In this document: positions 25,370 through 34,472 of the stretch, piece after piece
How the letters are laid out: every line of letters begins with the position of its first letter
Numbering within the stretch: position 1 is the stretch's first letter
Assembly: GCA_045545575.1 (NCBI GenBank)
Contig: JAZQBE010000066.1
Coordinates: forward strand, 1 to 64,000
DNA length: 64,000 nt
Direction of reading: 5' to 3'
From: Shuttleworthia sp045545575
GTDB lineage: Bacteria > Bacillota > Clostridia > Lachnospirales > Lachnospiraceae
Position numbers and translations under genes: made by a program
The notes under the pieces: generated by a model
Databases searched by the model: none
Seen by the model: only the letters and a program-made list of their open reading frames with translations
What the model was told of the DNA's origin: nothing

Positions 25370-25798
25370 ATGTCTGAAAAAACAGCGTACAAAACAAAAC
25401 AGCGGGGCATTCTGCTGGATTATCTGAAAACGGTTCCGGGCGAACACATCACGGCCGGTGACGTGTGCGCCTATTTCCACGATCAGGGATCGCCCATCGG
25501 GCAGTCGACGGTATACCGCCAGCTGGAGCGGCTGGTGGACGAGGGCATCGTCAGCAAATATGTGATTGACGGCAGCAGTGCGGCGTGTTTTGAATACACG
25601 GGCGAGCGTGCGCAGACCGAAAAAGAGACCTGCTATCACTGCAAATGCGAAAAATGCGGGCGGCTGGTTCATCTGCACTGTGATGAGGTGGCGCAGCTTT
25701 CGGAGCATCTGTATGAGCATCACCGCTTCCGTTTGAATCCCATGCGGACGGTGTTCTACGGCCTGTGTGAAGACTGCCTGAACGAGGCCGGCGCATAG
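25370..25798 (+). CDS. zur: Fur-family metal-responsive repressor, probably Zur
   Basis: 142 residues from the ATG at 25370 with GGAGAAG upstream. The N-terminal winged helix includes PIGQSTVYRQLERLVDEGIV. The dimerisation domain carries two Cys pairs (CEKCG and CEDC) that hold a structural zinc, plus His-rich ligands HCKCEKC and YEHHRF. It precedes ZnuA-, ZnuC- and ZnuB-like genes, so zinc is the likely co-repressor. Its own promoter is bracketed by two operators, indicating autoregulation of the whole uptake operon. Iron or manganese sensing is less likely given the neighbours. Confidence 0.85.
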   Translation: MSEKTAYKTKQRGILLDYLKTVPGEHITAGDVCAYFHDQGSPIGQSTVYRQLERLVDEGIVSKYVIDGSSAACFEYTGERAQTEKETCYHCKCEKCGRLVHLHCDEVAQLSEHLYEHHRFRLNPMRTVFYGLCEDCLNEAGA

Positions 25799-25859
25799 CG
25801 GTTTCGGACGCGGCAGGACAGGCCGGATGAGAAACGCGAACCCATCGGAGATTGAATAT

Positions 25860-26915
25860 ATGAAGAAAAAAACATTTTGGATCGCTGCAGCGGCGGCGGT
25901 TTTTCTCCTGACGGCCTGCGGGCGTGCGGCGGGCGGTCAGACAGAAGCCGGCTCACAGACGCCGGACGGACAGCAGGCTTCAGACAGCGGGAAACCGCTT
26001 CAGATTGTTGCCACTATCTTTCCAGAATACGACTGGGTCATGAACGTTCTTGGAGAGAATCCCGGAAGTGCCGAGGTGAAGCTGCTTTTGGACAACGGCG
26101 TGGACATGCACAGCTTTCAGCCCTCCGTTGCTGACATCGTCGACATATCCACCTGTGATCTGCTGATTTACGTCGGCGGCCCGTCCGACAGCTGGTTGGA
26201 CGACGCGCTGAAAGAAGGGGCGAACCCGGACAGGACGGTGGTTTCGCTGATGGACGTTTTAGACGGCCGCATAAAGGAAGAAGAGATCGTCGAAGGCATG
26301 CAGGAAGAAGAACACGATCACGACGGCGCAGAGGAGGCGCACCCCGGCGGGGAACACGAAGACGGGGAGGAAGAGCCGGAGTACGACGAACATGTCTGGC
26401 TGTCGCTTCGGAACAGCACCGCGGCCGTAAAGGCGATTGCAAAGGCGCTTTCCGCCCTCGATGCGGCAAATGCCGATGTATACCGCGCCAATGCGGATGC
26501 ATATGCCGCGCAGCTGTCGGAGCTGGACGCGCAGTACGAAGAAACGGTGCAAAATGCCGCACAGAAGACGCTGCTGTTTGCCGACCGGTTCCCGTTTCGT
26601 TATCTGACAGAGGATTACGGCCTGTCGTATTATGCGGCGTTCGCCGGCTGTTCGGCGGAGACGGAAGCGAGCTTTGAGACGGTTACGTTTCTGGCGCAAA
26701 AGGCGGACGAGCTGTCGCTGTCCGTGATTCTGACCATCGACGGCAGCGATCAGAAGATCGCGAAAACGATCATTCAGAACACGAAAACCAAAGACCAGAC
26801 AATTCTGGTGCTCGATTCGCTGCAGTCGACGACGGCGAAAGATATCGAAGACGGGACGACGTACCTGTCTGTAATGGAAGAAAACCTTGCGGTGCTGCGC
26901 GAAGCGCTGCAGTGA
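25860..26915 (+). CDS. znuA: zinc-binding ABC transporter lipoprotein (ZnuA/AdcA type)
   Basis: 351 residues from the ATG at 25860 (CGGAG nine bases upstream). Signal peptide with lipobox LTAC, lipid cysteine C20. The cluster A-I fold is recognised by VATIFPEYDWVMNVLG, VDMHSFQPSVADI with a metal-binding His, and DRFPFRYLTEDYGL. Between them lies a His/Asp/Glu-rich loop (EEHDHDGAEEAHPGGEHEDG), the zinc-collecting loop of ZnuA/AdcA proteins. It captures Zn(II) at the cell surface for ZnuBC. Second gene of the zur-znuACB operon. Confidence 0.9.
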   Translation: MKKKTFWIAAAAAVFLLTACGRAAGGQTEAGSQTPDGQQASDSGKPLQIVATIFPEYDWVMNVLGENPGSAEVKLLLDNGVDMHSFQPSVADIVDISTCDLLIYVGGPSDSWLDDALKEGANPDRTVVSLMDVLDGRIKEEEIVEGMQEEEHDHDGAEEAHPGGEHEDGEEEPEYDEHVWLSLRNSTAAVKAIAKALSALDAANADVYRANADAYAAQLSELDAQYEETVQNAAQKTLLFADRFPFRYLTEDYGLSYYAAFAGCSAETEASFETVTFLAQKADELSLSVILTIDGSDQKIAKTIIQNTKTKDQTILVLDSLQSTTAKDIEDGTTYLSVMEENLAVLREALQ

Positions 26916-26936
26916 CCGCACCTGTGAGGAAAAGCG

Positions 26937-27716
26937 ATGGCATTGCTTCAGGTAAAGGACCTGTCTTTAGGCTATGACGGACAGGCCATTGTGGAACATT
27001 TGAACTTCGACGTCCACGCGGGGGACTACCTGTGCATCGTGGGCGAGAACGGGTCCGGCAAATCGACGCTGATGAAGACCCTGCTGCATCTGATTCCGCC
27101 CATGGGCGGGCAGATCGTAACGGGAGACGGCCTTCGGAAAAACGAGATCGGCTATCTTCCGCAGCAGACGGTGGTGCAGCGGGATTTTCCGGCGTCCGTT
27201 CAGGAGATCGTGCTGTCCGGCTGCCAGGGCCGTGCAGGACTGCGCCCGTTTTACAACCGCGAGGAACGCGCGCTGGCGCAGGAGAACATGGAGCGGATGG
27301 GCATTGCCGATCTGGCCGGCCGCTGCTACCGCGATCTGTCCGGCGGACAGCAGCAGCGGGTGCTTCTGGCGCGGGCGCTGTGTGCTACCCAAAAGGTGCT
27401 GCTGCTGGATGAGCCGGTCTCCGGACTGGATCCGAAGGTAACCGCCGAAATGTACAGCCTGATCTCCGGCCTGAACAAAGAAGGCGTCACCATCATCATG
27501 ATTTCGCATGACATCGCGGCGGCGGTGCAGTATGCCAGCCACATCCTTCACATCGGGGACACGGTGTTTTTCGGCACCCGGGATGCCTATCTGAAGAGCC
27601 CCGCCGGCCGGCTTTTTGCATCGGAACAGGATGCCGGACGGCCGACGGCGGACGCCTCAAAGCCAAAACAGGAAGCGTCGGTATCAAATACGACCGGGGA
27701 GGCTTGTAATGTTTGA
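26937..27716 (+). CDS. znuC: zinc ABC transporter ATPase
   Basis: 259 residues. Walker A GENGSGKST at residues 36-44, LSGGQQQRVLLARAL signature, Walker B KVLLLDEPVSGLDP, switch His in MISHDI. IGYLPQQTVVQRDFPASVQEIV is typical of metal-ion ABC ATPases. It powers ZnuB and overlaps the start of znuB by eight bases. The last 25 or so residues form an Ala/Lys/Thr-rich tail beyond the usual end. Confidence 0.9.
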   Translation: MALLQVKDLSLGYDGQAIVEHLNFDVHAGDYLCIVGENGSGKSTLMKTLLHLIPPMGGQIVTGDGLRKNEIGYLPQQTVVQRDFPASVQEIVLSGCQGRAGLRPFYNREERALAQENMERMGIADLAGRCYRDLSGGQQQRVLLARALCATQKVLLLDEPVSGLDPKVTAEMYSLISGLNKEGVTIIMISHDIAAAVQYASHILHIGDTVFFGTRDAYLKSPAGRLFASEQDAGRPTADASKPKQEASVSNTTGEACNV

Positions 27717-28545
27717 GAAACTGGCATTGTATCTGCAGTATCCGTTTGTCCGATACGCGCTGATCGTCGGCGTGCTGATCGCCCTGTGTTCTTCTTTGCT
27801 GGGGGTGACGCTGGTGCTGAAACGCTTTTCCTTTATCGGAGACGGACTGTCCCACGTCGCGTTCGGTGCGATTTCGGTCGCGGCGGTCCTGAATCTGTCC
27901 AACAACATGCTGCTGGTGCTGCCGGTCACGGTGGCCAGTGCCGTGCTGCTGCTTCGCACGGGTCAGAACGCCCGCATCAAAGGCGACGCCGCCATCGCCA
28001 TGATCTCTGTCGGTGCGCTTGCCTTCGGCTATCTGATCATGAACCTGTTTTCGACTTCCTCCAACTTAAGCGGAGATGTCTGCAGCACGCTGTTCGGAGC
28101 GGCGACATTTCTGACGCTGTCTGTCCGGGACGTCTGGCTGAGCGTCGTGCTTTCACTGTTCGTGGTGGGCGTTTTTGTGGTATTCTATAATAAGATTTTC
28201 GCCGTCACCTTTGACGAAAGCTTTGCGTCCGCATCCGGCACCCGCGCCGACCGCTACAACCTGCTGATCGCCGTGGTGATCGCCGTGATCATCGTCCTGG
28301 CGATGAACCTGGTCGGGTCTCTTCTGATTTCCGCCCTGGTTATTTTCCCGGCGCTGTCGGCAATGCGCCTGTTCTCAAGCTTTAAAAGCGTGACCATCTG
28401 CTCGGCGATCCTTTCGGTATGCTGCACGCTGACGGGCATGTTCATTTCGATTCTGGCCGGAACGCCTGTCGGCGCGACCATTGTTGCCGTGGACGTCGCG
28501 GCTTTCGGCATCTGCGTACTGGCCGGCCGTCTGATGAAAAAATGA
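27709..28545 (+). CDS. znuB: zinc ABC transporter permease
   Basis: 278 residues from the ATG at 27709, preceded by GGGGAGG; a longer frame from 27616 lies within znuC. Eight or so hydrophobic helices with the ABC-3 family pattern LKRFSFIGDGLSHVAFGAI near the N-terminus and GSLLISALVIFPALSAMRL near the C-terminus. It forms the zinc channel. The TGA stop (28543-28545) is the start of a REP palindrome. Confidence 0.9.
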   Translation: MFEKLALYLQYPFVRYALIVGVLIALCSSLLGVTLVLKRFSFIGDGLSHVAFGAISVAAVLNLSNNMLLVLPVTVASAVLLLRTGQNARIKGDAAIAMISVGALAFGYLIMNLFSTSSNLSGDVCSTLFGAATFLTLSVRDVWLSVVLSLFVVGVFVVFYNKIFAVTFDESFASASGTRADRYNLLIAVVIAVIIVLAMNLVGSLLISALVIFPALSAMRLFSSFKSVTICSAILSVCCTLTGMFISILAGTPVGATIVAVDVAAFGICVLAGRLMKK

Positions 28546-28573
28546 GTCAGAAGGGACGGTCTCCTTTGACTCA
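28543..28573. repeat. REP palindrome, copy 3
   Basis: 31-bp palindrome TGAGTCAGAAGGGAC plus its complement arm. Its leading TGA is the znuB stop codon. It ends 18 bases before the next start codon. Confidence 0.85.
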
Positions 28574-28591
28574 AACGGAGGTTTTCGTAAG

Positions 28592-29656
28592 ATGGAAAAA
28601 CTGTACTTCGCTTCGGATTATCAGGAAGGCGCGCATCCGCAGATTCTGCGGCGCCTTTCTGAAACCAACCGGACGCACCGTCCGGGCTACGGAACGGACG
28701 AGGTCTGTGCCTCGGCCCGCGAAAAGATCCGGGACGCAGCGGACTGTCCGAAGGCGGCCGTGCATTTTCTTGCCGGCGGCACGCAGGCGAACCGGGTGGT
28801 GATCGACGCGCTGCTGCGCCCGTGGCAGGGCGTGATCGCCGCGGACAGCGGGCATATCGCGCTGCATGAGGCCGGAGCCATCGAGGCCGGCGGGCACAAG
28901 GTGCTGACGCTGCCGAATACGGACGGCAAGATTACGGACGAGCAGATCCGCGAATTGCTGGAGACCTTTGCGGCGGACGAGAACCGGGACCATATGGTGG
29001 AACCGGGCATGGTCTACCTGTCGCAGCCGACGGAGTACGGCACGCTCTACAGCCATCTGGAGCTGGCACAGATCGCCGAGCTGTGCGATGCCTGGAAGAT
29101 TCCGCTCTATGTGGACGGCGCACGCCTGGCGTACGCGCTGGCCTGCCCGGAGAACGACGTGATGCTGCCGGATCTCGCGGCGCTGTGCGACGTGTTTTAC
29201 ATCGGCGGGACGAAGTGCGGCGCGCTGCTGGGCGAGGCCGTCGTCGTGCCCGACCCGGACCGGATTCCCCACTTCTTTACGATGATCAAGCAGCACGGGG
29301 CGCTGCTGGCGAAGGGCTGGGTCGCCGGGATGCAGTTTGACGAGCTGTTCACGGATCTGCCCGGCAGCATGATGCTGTATCTGGAGAACGCGAAAACCGC
29401 CATCGCGGCCGCGGACCGGATCCGCGGCGCGCTGTCGGAATACGGATATGTGACGCTGTTCGGCTCGCCGACGAACCAGATCTTCGTGCATATGGAGGAC
29501 GCGCAGCTGGCGCGCCTGGCGGAGCAGGTGGAATACAGCTTCTGGGAGAAGACGGACGCGGACCACACGATCATCCGCCTCGCGACGAGCTGGGCGACGA
29601 CGGATGCGGACGTGGACGCGCTGTGTGCGCTGCTGAAGGAGATTGGGCAGGCGTAA
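28592..29656 (+). CDS. ltaE: low-specificity threonine aldolase family enzyme
   Basis: 354 residues; CGGAGG precedes the ATG. Fold-type I PLP enzyme of the beta-eliminating lyase family. Motifs: TNRTHRPGYGTDEVC, FLAGGTQANRVVID, SGHIALHEAGAIE, LYVDGARLAYAL and the PLP lysine K208 in IGGTKCGAL. It would cleave L-threonine or allo-threonine to glycine and acetaldehyde. It follows znuB across a REP palindrome and precedes galT; no functional link to either is evident. Confidence 0.87.
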   Translation: MEKLYFASDYQEGAHPQILRRLSETNRTHRPGYGTDEVCASAREKIRDAADCPKAAVHFLAGGTQANRVVIDALLRPWQGVIAADSGHIALHEAGAIEAGGHKVLTLPNTDGKITDEQIRELLETFAADENRDHMVEPGMVYLSQPTEYGTLYSHLELAQIAELCDAWKIPLYVDGARLAYALACPENDVMLPDLAALCDVFYIGGTKCGALLGEAVVVPDPDRIPHFFTMIKQHGALLAKGWVAGMQFDELFTDLPGSMMLYLENAKTAIAAADRIRGALSEYGYVTLFGSPTNQIFVHMEDAQLARLAEQVEYSFWEKTDADHTIIRLATSWATTDADVDALCALLKEIGQA

Positions 29657-29711
29657 ACAGATACATTAAGCGTTAGGAACATTGCTAAGATCATGTGAGA
29701 GGGGGATTTAC

Positions 29712-31214
29712 ATGAACGCAGTGGAACGGCTGATTCAGCTGGCAACGGATACCGGGCTGATCGGAGAAGATGAGCGGATCTGGGCGCAGAATGCGGTGCT
29801 GGAGGCGCTTCGCGCGGACGAACTTCCGGCGGCGGAGGTGGAAGATGACGCGCCGCTGGCCGCGGTGCTCGACGCCCTTTTGGACGACGCGGCAAAACGG
29901 GGTGTCCTGGAGAACAATTCCGTGGTGTACCGGGATCTGCTGGACACGGCGGTGATGGGACGGCTGACGCCGCGCCCGGCCCAGGTGACCGCGGCGTTTG
30001 CTGCGCGATACACCGAGAGCCCCCAAAAAGCCACCGACTGGTACTACGATTTCTGCCGTGCGACGAATTACATCCGCACGGACCGCATCGCGAAGGACGT
30101 GCGATGGAAGGCCCGGACGGACTACGGCGAGATGGACATCACCATCAACCTGTCCAAGCCCGAGAAGGATCCGAAGGCCATCGCCGCGGCCCGGAACATG
30201 CCCCAGGCGGCCTATCCGAAGTGTCAGCTGTGCATCGAAAACGAAGGCTATGCCGGCCGGGTGAATCATCCGGCGCGCCAGAACCACCGCCCCGTGCCGA
30301 TCACCATTGCCGGCGCGCCCTGGTTCCTGCAGTACTCGCCCTACGTGTACTACAACGAGCACTGCATCTGCTTTAACCGGCAGCACACGCCCATGAAGAT
30401 CGACCGGGCCTGCTTTGACAAGCTGCTGGATTTTGTCAGCCAGTTCCCGCACTATTTCGTGGGTTCCAACGCGGACCTGCCCATCGTGGGCGGATCGATC
30501 CTGGCCCACGATCATTTCCAGGGCGGCCATTACACCTTCGCCATGGAAAAGGCCCCGGTGGAGCGGGAGATTTCCTTTGCCGGATTTGAGGACGTCAAAG
30601 CCGGCATCGTGCGCTGGCCGATGTCCGTCATCCGCATTTCTTCGGCGGACCGCGTCCGCCTGGCGGAGCTGGCGGAGAAGATTCTGGCTGCCTGGCGCGG
30701 ATACACGGACGCGGACGCGATGATCTTCGCCGAAACCGGCGGCGAGCCCCACAACACGATCACGCCCATCGCCCGCCGGCGGGGCGATCTGTACGAGCTG
30801 GATCTGGTGCTCCGGAACAACCTGACCACCGAAGAGCATCCCCTGGGGCTGTATCATCCCCACGCCCAGCTGCATCACATCAAGAAGGAGAATATCGGCC
30901 TGATCGAAGTCATGGGCCTGGCCGTACTGCCCGCGCGGTTAAAGGAAGAACTGGGGGAAGTGGCCAAGCTTCTTTCCGAAATCGCCGTCGGACGCGCCGG
31001 CCGCGATGCGCTGCGCGAAAACGAGCGCACCTCGATCCACGCCGACTGGGCGGAGAGCTTCCTGGACCGGTATGAGATCACGGAAGAGAACGCCTGGGGC
31101 ATCGTGCAGGAGGAAACCGGCAAGGTTTTCGCCCAGGTGTTAGAGGACGCCGGCGTGTACAAGCGCACCCCTGAAGGGCAGGCGGCGTTCCTGCGTTTTG
31201 TGACGCAGGTGTAA
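29712..31214 (+). CDS. galT: UDP-glucose--hexose-1-phosphate uridylyltransferase, class II
   Basis: 500 residues from the ATG at 29712 (AGAGGGGG upstream). This is the longer Firmicute class II GalT of the Leloir pathway, converting galactose-1-phosphate plus UDP-glucose to UDP-galactose plus glucose-1-phosphate. Markers: PKCQLCIENEGYAGR, HPARQNHRPVPI, the catalytic region GGSILAHDHFQGGHY, EPHNTITPIARRRG and YHPHAQLHHIKKENIGLIEVMGLA. galK and galE are not in the window. A terminator follows. Confidence 0.93.
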   Translation: MNAVERLIQLATDTGLIGEDERIWAQNAVLEALRADELPAAEVEDDAPLAAVLDALLDDAAKRGVLENNSVVYRDLLDTAVMGRLTPRPAQVTAAFAARYTESPQKATDWYYDFCRATNYIRTDRIAKDVRWKARTDYGEMDITINLSKPEKDPKAIAAARNMPQAAYPKCQLCIENEGYAGRVNHPARQNHRPVPITIAGAPWFLQYSPYVYYNEHCICFNRQHTPMKIDRACFDKLLDFVSQFPHYFVGSNADLPIVGGSILAHDHFQGGHYTFAMEKAPVEREISFAGFEDVKAGIVRWPMSVIRISSADRVRLAELAEKILAAWRGYTDADAMIFAETGGEPHNTITPIARRRGDLYELDLVLRNNLTTEEHPLGLYHPHAQLHHIKKENIGLIEVMGLAVLPARLKEELGEVAKLLSEIAVGRAGRDALRENERTSIHADWAESFLDRYEITEENAWGIVQEETGKVFAQVLEDAGVYKRTPEGQAAFLRFVTQV

Positions 31215-31243
31215 GACTTTAATGGCGAAACAAATTTGAACAC

Positions 31244-31279
31244 AAAAAAGCGGATCTGCCTGATGCGGATCCGCTTTTT
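31244..31279 (+). terminator. terminator after galT
   Basis: Stem AAAAAAGCGGATC / GATCCGCTTTTT around a 10-base loop; the T5 end of the right arm acts as the U-tract. It separates galT from the AllG-like gene. Confidence 0.8.
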
Positions 31280-31335
31280 CCATTGTAAGATAGCATCGTC
31301 CAAAGAAAACCCTGTCCAAGGCAAGGAGGAAAACC

Positions 31336-32592
31336 ATGGCGACACCGGAGGAAATCAGAGCACGGATTGAAGAGGCCAATGCCCGTGTGCTGGATATTTT
31401 TACAAAGGGCAAGATGATTCTGACCGACATCCGGCCGGCGGTTGAAGTTGTTCCGGGTATGACGGACAATATGATCCTGCTGCCCGGCCCGCCGAGCGAG
31501 CTGGACACGATCGCGTATCCGCTGCGGATTTCCGCCTGCGGCGCGGCGGTGCACGAGGGCCTGGCCAAGGACCTGGACGAAGCCTGGGAGAAGATCAAGG
31601 CCGGCGAAATCATCCTGGACGCCGCCCAGAATCACGACTGTTCCAACGCGGCCTGCCAGTCCACGTCGGCTCACATGCCGGTGTTCGTGGTGGAGGATCC
31701 GGTCTACGGCGGATCGGGCTACTGCGTGCCCCATCCGGGCCCGGTGAACCCGACCCTGCGCTGGGGTCAGTACGACGAGAGCGTGGAAGCGAACCTGACC
31801 TGGATCGAAGAGGTGCTCTCTCCGGTGTTAAAGGAAGCCGTGCTGTTAAGCGGCGGCATCGACCTGATCAGCATCCTGTCCCAGACCGCCGGCATGGGCG
31901 ATGAAAACCACAACCGCCAGCCCGCGTCTTCCATGAAATTTGCGCTGACCATGATTCCCTACATTATGAAGGGCAGCAATCCGCACAAGGAAGAGGTCAT
32001 CGAGTGGCTCGCCGCCAACGACCGCTTCTACCTGCAGGTGCTGATGGCCGGCATCGGTGCTTTGACCCACTCCGCCAAGCAGGTGAAGGATTCCACCGTG
32101 ATGGTGGGCATGGGCGCCAACGGCGTGAAGTTCGGCATCCAGATCGCCGCGACGGGCAACGCCTGGTACACCACCGAAGCGCCGGTGGTCCAGGGCACGC
32201 TGCTTTCGCCGAAGACGAAACCCGAAGACGTGGCCGGTTACTTAGGCGACAGCTGCGTGACGGAAGTGTGGGGCTTGGGCGGCATGTCCGCCATCGCCGG
32301 TCCTTCCTATGTGCGTCTGACCGGCTCCACCTACAGCGCGGCCGTCGACCGCACGGCCAGAGCCCGGGCGGTTTCTTTGGGCGAGCATTCCTTCGATCCG
32401 GTCCCCTGGGACGATTTCAAGGGTTCCCCGGTGGGCATCGACATCCGCAAGGTGATCGGCATGAACGTCGTTCCGGTCAGCCACGGCGGCTCCGGCTTAA
32501 AGACCGGCGGACAGGCCGGCGCGGGCGCCTGCGACCTGCCGCTGGACTGCTTCAAGAACGCGCTGGAAGGTTTTGCGGCAACGGTACTGTAA
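31336..32592 (+). CDS. DUF1116 protein, AllG/YlbE-like (oxamate carbamoyltransferase subunit family)
   Basis: 418 residues; GGAGG precedes the ATG. Family marks: VVPGMTDNMILLPGPPSELD, DAAQNHDCSNAACQSTSAHMPVFVVEDP, MGDENHNRQPASSMKFALTMIP. E. coli YlbE/AllG belongs to this family and, with FdrA (AllF) and YlbF (AllH), has been assigned to oxamate carbamoyltransferase, which ends anaerobic allantoin breakdown. Here it is 47 bases upstream of an FdrA gene, but no DUF2877/AllH gene and no carbamate kinase are present; an acetate-kinase-like gene follows instead. The true substrate is therefore open. The family call is firm, the reaction inferred. Confidence 0.8.
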   Translation: MATPEEIRARIEEANARVLDIFTKGKMILTDIRPAVEVVPGMTDNMILLPGPPSELDTIAYPLRISACGAAVHEGLAKDLDEAWEKIKAGEIILDAAQNHDCSNAACQSTSAHMPVFVVEDPVYGGSGYCVPHPGPVNPTLRWGQYDESVEANLTWIEEVLSPVLKEAVLLSGGIDLISILSQTAGMGDENHNRQPASSMKFALTMIPYIMKGSNPHKEEVIEWLAANDRFYLQVLMAGIGALTHSAKQVKDSTVMVGMGANGVKFGIQIAATGNAWYTTEAPVVQGTLLSPKTKPEDVAGYLGDSCVTEVWGLGGMSAIAGPSYVRLTGSTYSAAVDRTARARAVSLGEHSFDPVPWDDFKGSPVGIDIRKVIGMNVVPVSHGGSGLKTGGQAGAGACDLPLDCFKNALEGFAATVL

Positions 32593-32639
32593 GAGGTTTG
32601 GCACAGCCAGAGACCAACTGGCGGGAAGGATGAGCTGTC

Positions 32640-34472
32640 ATGAGTGTATTTGCAAAGATTGAAAAAGGAAAATACATCGACTCCCTGGAAACCCTGTTTT
32701 CCTCCTCCGTGCTGAACGAGCAGCCGGGCATTTCGGCGGGGTACATCGGCATGGGCACGGACGCCTTTAAGGCGGTCTGCGAGGACCTGGGCCTGATGAC
32801 GGAAGCCATCGCGGCCTGCGGCGACGGCGACTACATCACCGTGGCGGAAGCGGAAAGCGAAGAGGCCTTTGCGGCGGCGCTTGCGGCTGTCGCGGCCGAG
32901 ACCGAGCCGGAGGAAGGCGAGGCGCAGATGAAGAGCGTTTCCTATCCGACGATCGCGGCGGCGGCGAAGGCCGTAAAGAAGGCGAACCTGGTTCAGATTT
33001 CCGTTCCGGGCGAATATGCCCTCGATCAGGCGAAGGAGGCCTTCGCGGCCGGCCTGCACGCCTGCGTCTTTTCCAACAACGTGCCCACGGAAGATGAGCG
33101 CGAAATGAAAGAGATCGCCCGCGAAAAGGGCCTGCTGTGCATGGGTCCGGACTGCGGCGTGGCGAATATCAACGGCGCGGCCCTGGTGCTGGCTTCCGTG
33201 AACAACCGCGGACCCTACGGCATCGTCGGCGCCTCCGGTGTCGGCATTCAGCATGTCGCCGCCATCCTGCACGCCAACGGCACCGGCGTCTCCCAGACCA
33301 TCGGCACCGGCGGCAACGACATCAAGGAAGGCGTGGACGGCATCATGCTGGTGATGGGCTTAGACGCCCTCGACGCGGATCCGGAAACGAAGTACATCGG
33401 CGTGGTGGCCCGCAAGTGCACCGAGCTGGCGAAGGAGCGGATCTTAGCCCGCATCGCGGCCTGCTCGAAGCCGGTGGTGGTCAGCATGATGAGCGTTTCG
33501 AAGGAAGAGGCCGAAGCGGCCGGCGCCATCTACGCGGCGAACCTGGACGACTGCGGCGCGAAGCTTCTGGCGCTCACCGGACGCACCTGCAGGATGGAAA
33601 CCGAGGAAGAGCTGACGGCGCTGGCCGAAACCGCGCTGGAAGGCATGTCCGCGGAACAGAAGTATGTGCGCGGCGCCTTCTCCGGCGGCACCTTCATGGA
33701 TGAAGCGACCCGCACCCTGTGGGACCGGGTCGGCGGCGTCTGGTCCAACAGCTCCTTTGATCTGCGCCACAAGCTGGCAGACGCGAAGGTCAGCGTGGAA
33801 AACAGCTGCGTGGACTGGGGCGAGGAAGAATTCACCAACGGCCGTCCCCATCCGGCCATCGACCCGTCGGTGCGCAAGCCCGCCATCTTAAAAGAGGCGG
33901 CGGATCCGGAAGTGGCCGTCATCCTGCTGGACTTCATCCTGACCCCTCCGGGCTACATGGATCCGGTGGGCTACGTGCTGGAAGATATCAAAAAGGCCCA
34001 GGAGATGGCAGCGGCCCGCGGCGGAAAGATCGCCTTCGTGGCTTCCGTGCTCGGTACCGACGCCGATTTCCAGAACAAGGCGGAGCAGGAAAAGAAACTG
34101 CGTGACGCCGGAGTGCTGGTGGCCTCGTCCAACTACCGCGCGGCGATGCTGGCCGGCGAGATCATCCGCTTAAAGAACGGCCGTCCGGCGGTGGAAAGCG
34201 CCGCGGAGGATCCGGCCGAAGTGAAAGCGCGGGTGGAAGCCGTGCTGGCGGCGAAGGCGGACGCGGTTTACGATCCCGCGGCGAACAGCTGCGATCCGGC
34301 GAAGATGCTCGATCTGTTTGCTTCCGAATTCGTGATGGTCAACGTCGGCCCGAAGGCCTTCGGCGACGTGATCGTAAAGCAGGGATACCGCAGCGTACAG
34401 GTGGACTGGCGCCCGGTGGCCGGCGGCGACAAGCGGATGCAGGAACTTCTTGCAGCGATCGGAGGATATTGA
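32640..34472 (+). CDS. fdrA: FdrA-family protein (AllF-like, succinyl-CoA-synthetase-alpha-like fold)
   Basis: 610 residues. N-terminal KYIDSLETLFSSSVLNEQPG is the FdrA-specific extension. A nucleotide-binding fold follows like acyl-CoA synthetase alpha subunits: CMGPDCGVANINGAAL, NNRGPYGIVGASGVGIQHVA and SQTIGTGGNDIKEGVDG. The C-terminal third contains FILTPPGYMDPVGYVLEDI. Family knowledge places FdrA with DUF1116 proteins in a carbamoyl or acyl transfer complex. The gene overlaps the next start codon (ATGA), so the kinase-like partner is made in coupled fashion. Acyl-phosphate or carbamoyl-phosphate chemistry is an inference from the family and this coupling. Confidence 0.82.
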   Translation: MSVFAKIEKGKYIDSLETLFSSSVLNEQPGISAGYIGMGTDAFKAVCEDLGLMTEAIAACGDGDYITVAEAESEEAFAAALAAVAAETEPEEGEAQMKSVSYPTIAAAAKAVKKANLVQISVPGEYALDQAKEAFAAGLHACVFSNNVPTEDEREMKEIAREKGLLCMGPDCGVANINGAALVLASVNNRGPYGIVGASGVGIQHVAAILHANGTGVSQTIGTGGNDIKEGVDGIMLVMGLDALDADPETKYIGVVARKCTELAKERILARIAACSKPVVVSMMSVSKEEAEAAGAIYAANLDDCGAKLLALTGRTCRMETEEELTALAETALEGMSAEQKYVRGAFSGGTFMDEATRTLWDRVGGVWSNSSFDLRHKLADAKVSVENSCVDWGEEEFTNGRPHPAIDPSVRKPAILKEAADPEVAVILLDFILTPPGYMDPVGYVLEDIKKAQEMAAARGGKIAFVASVLGTDADFQNKAEQEKKLRDAGVLVASSNYRAAMLAGEIIRLKNGRPAVESAAEDPAEVKARVEAVLAAKADAVYDPAANSCDPAKMLDLFASEFVMVNVGPKAFGDVIVKQGYRSVQVDWRPVAGGDKRMQELLAAIGGY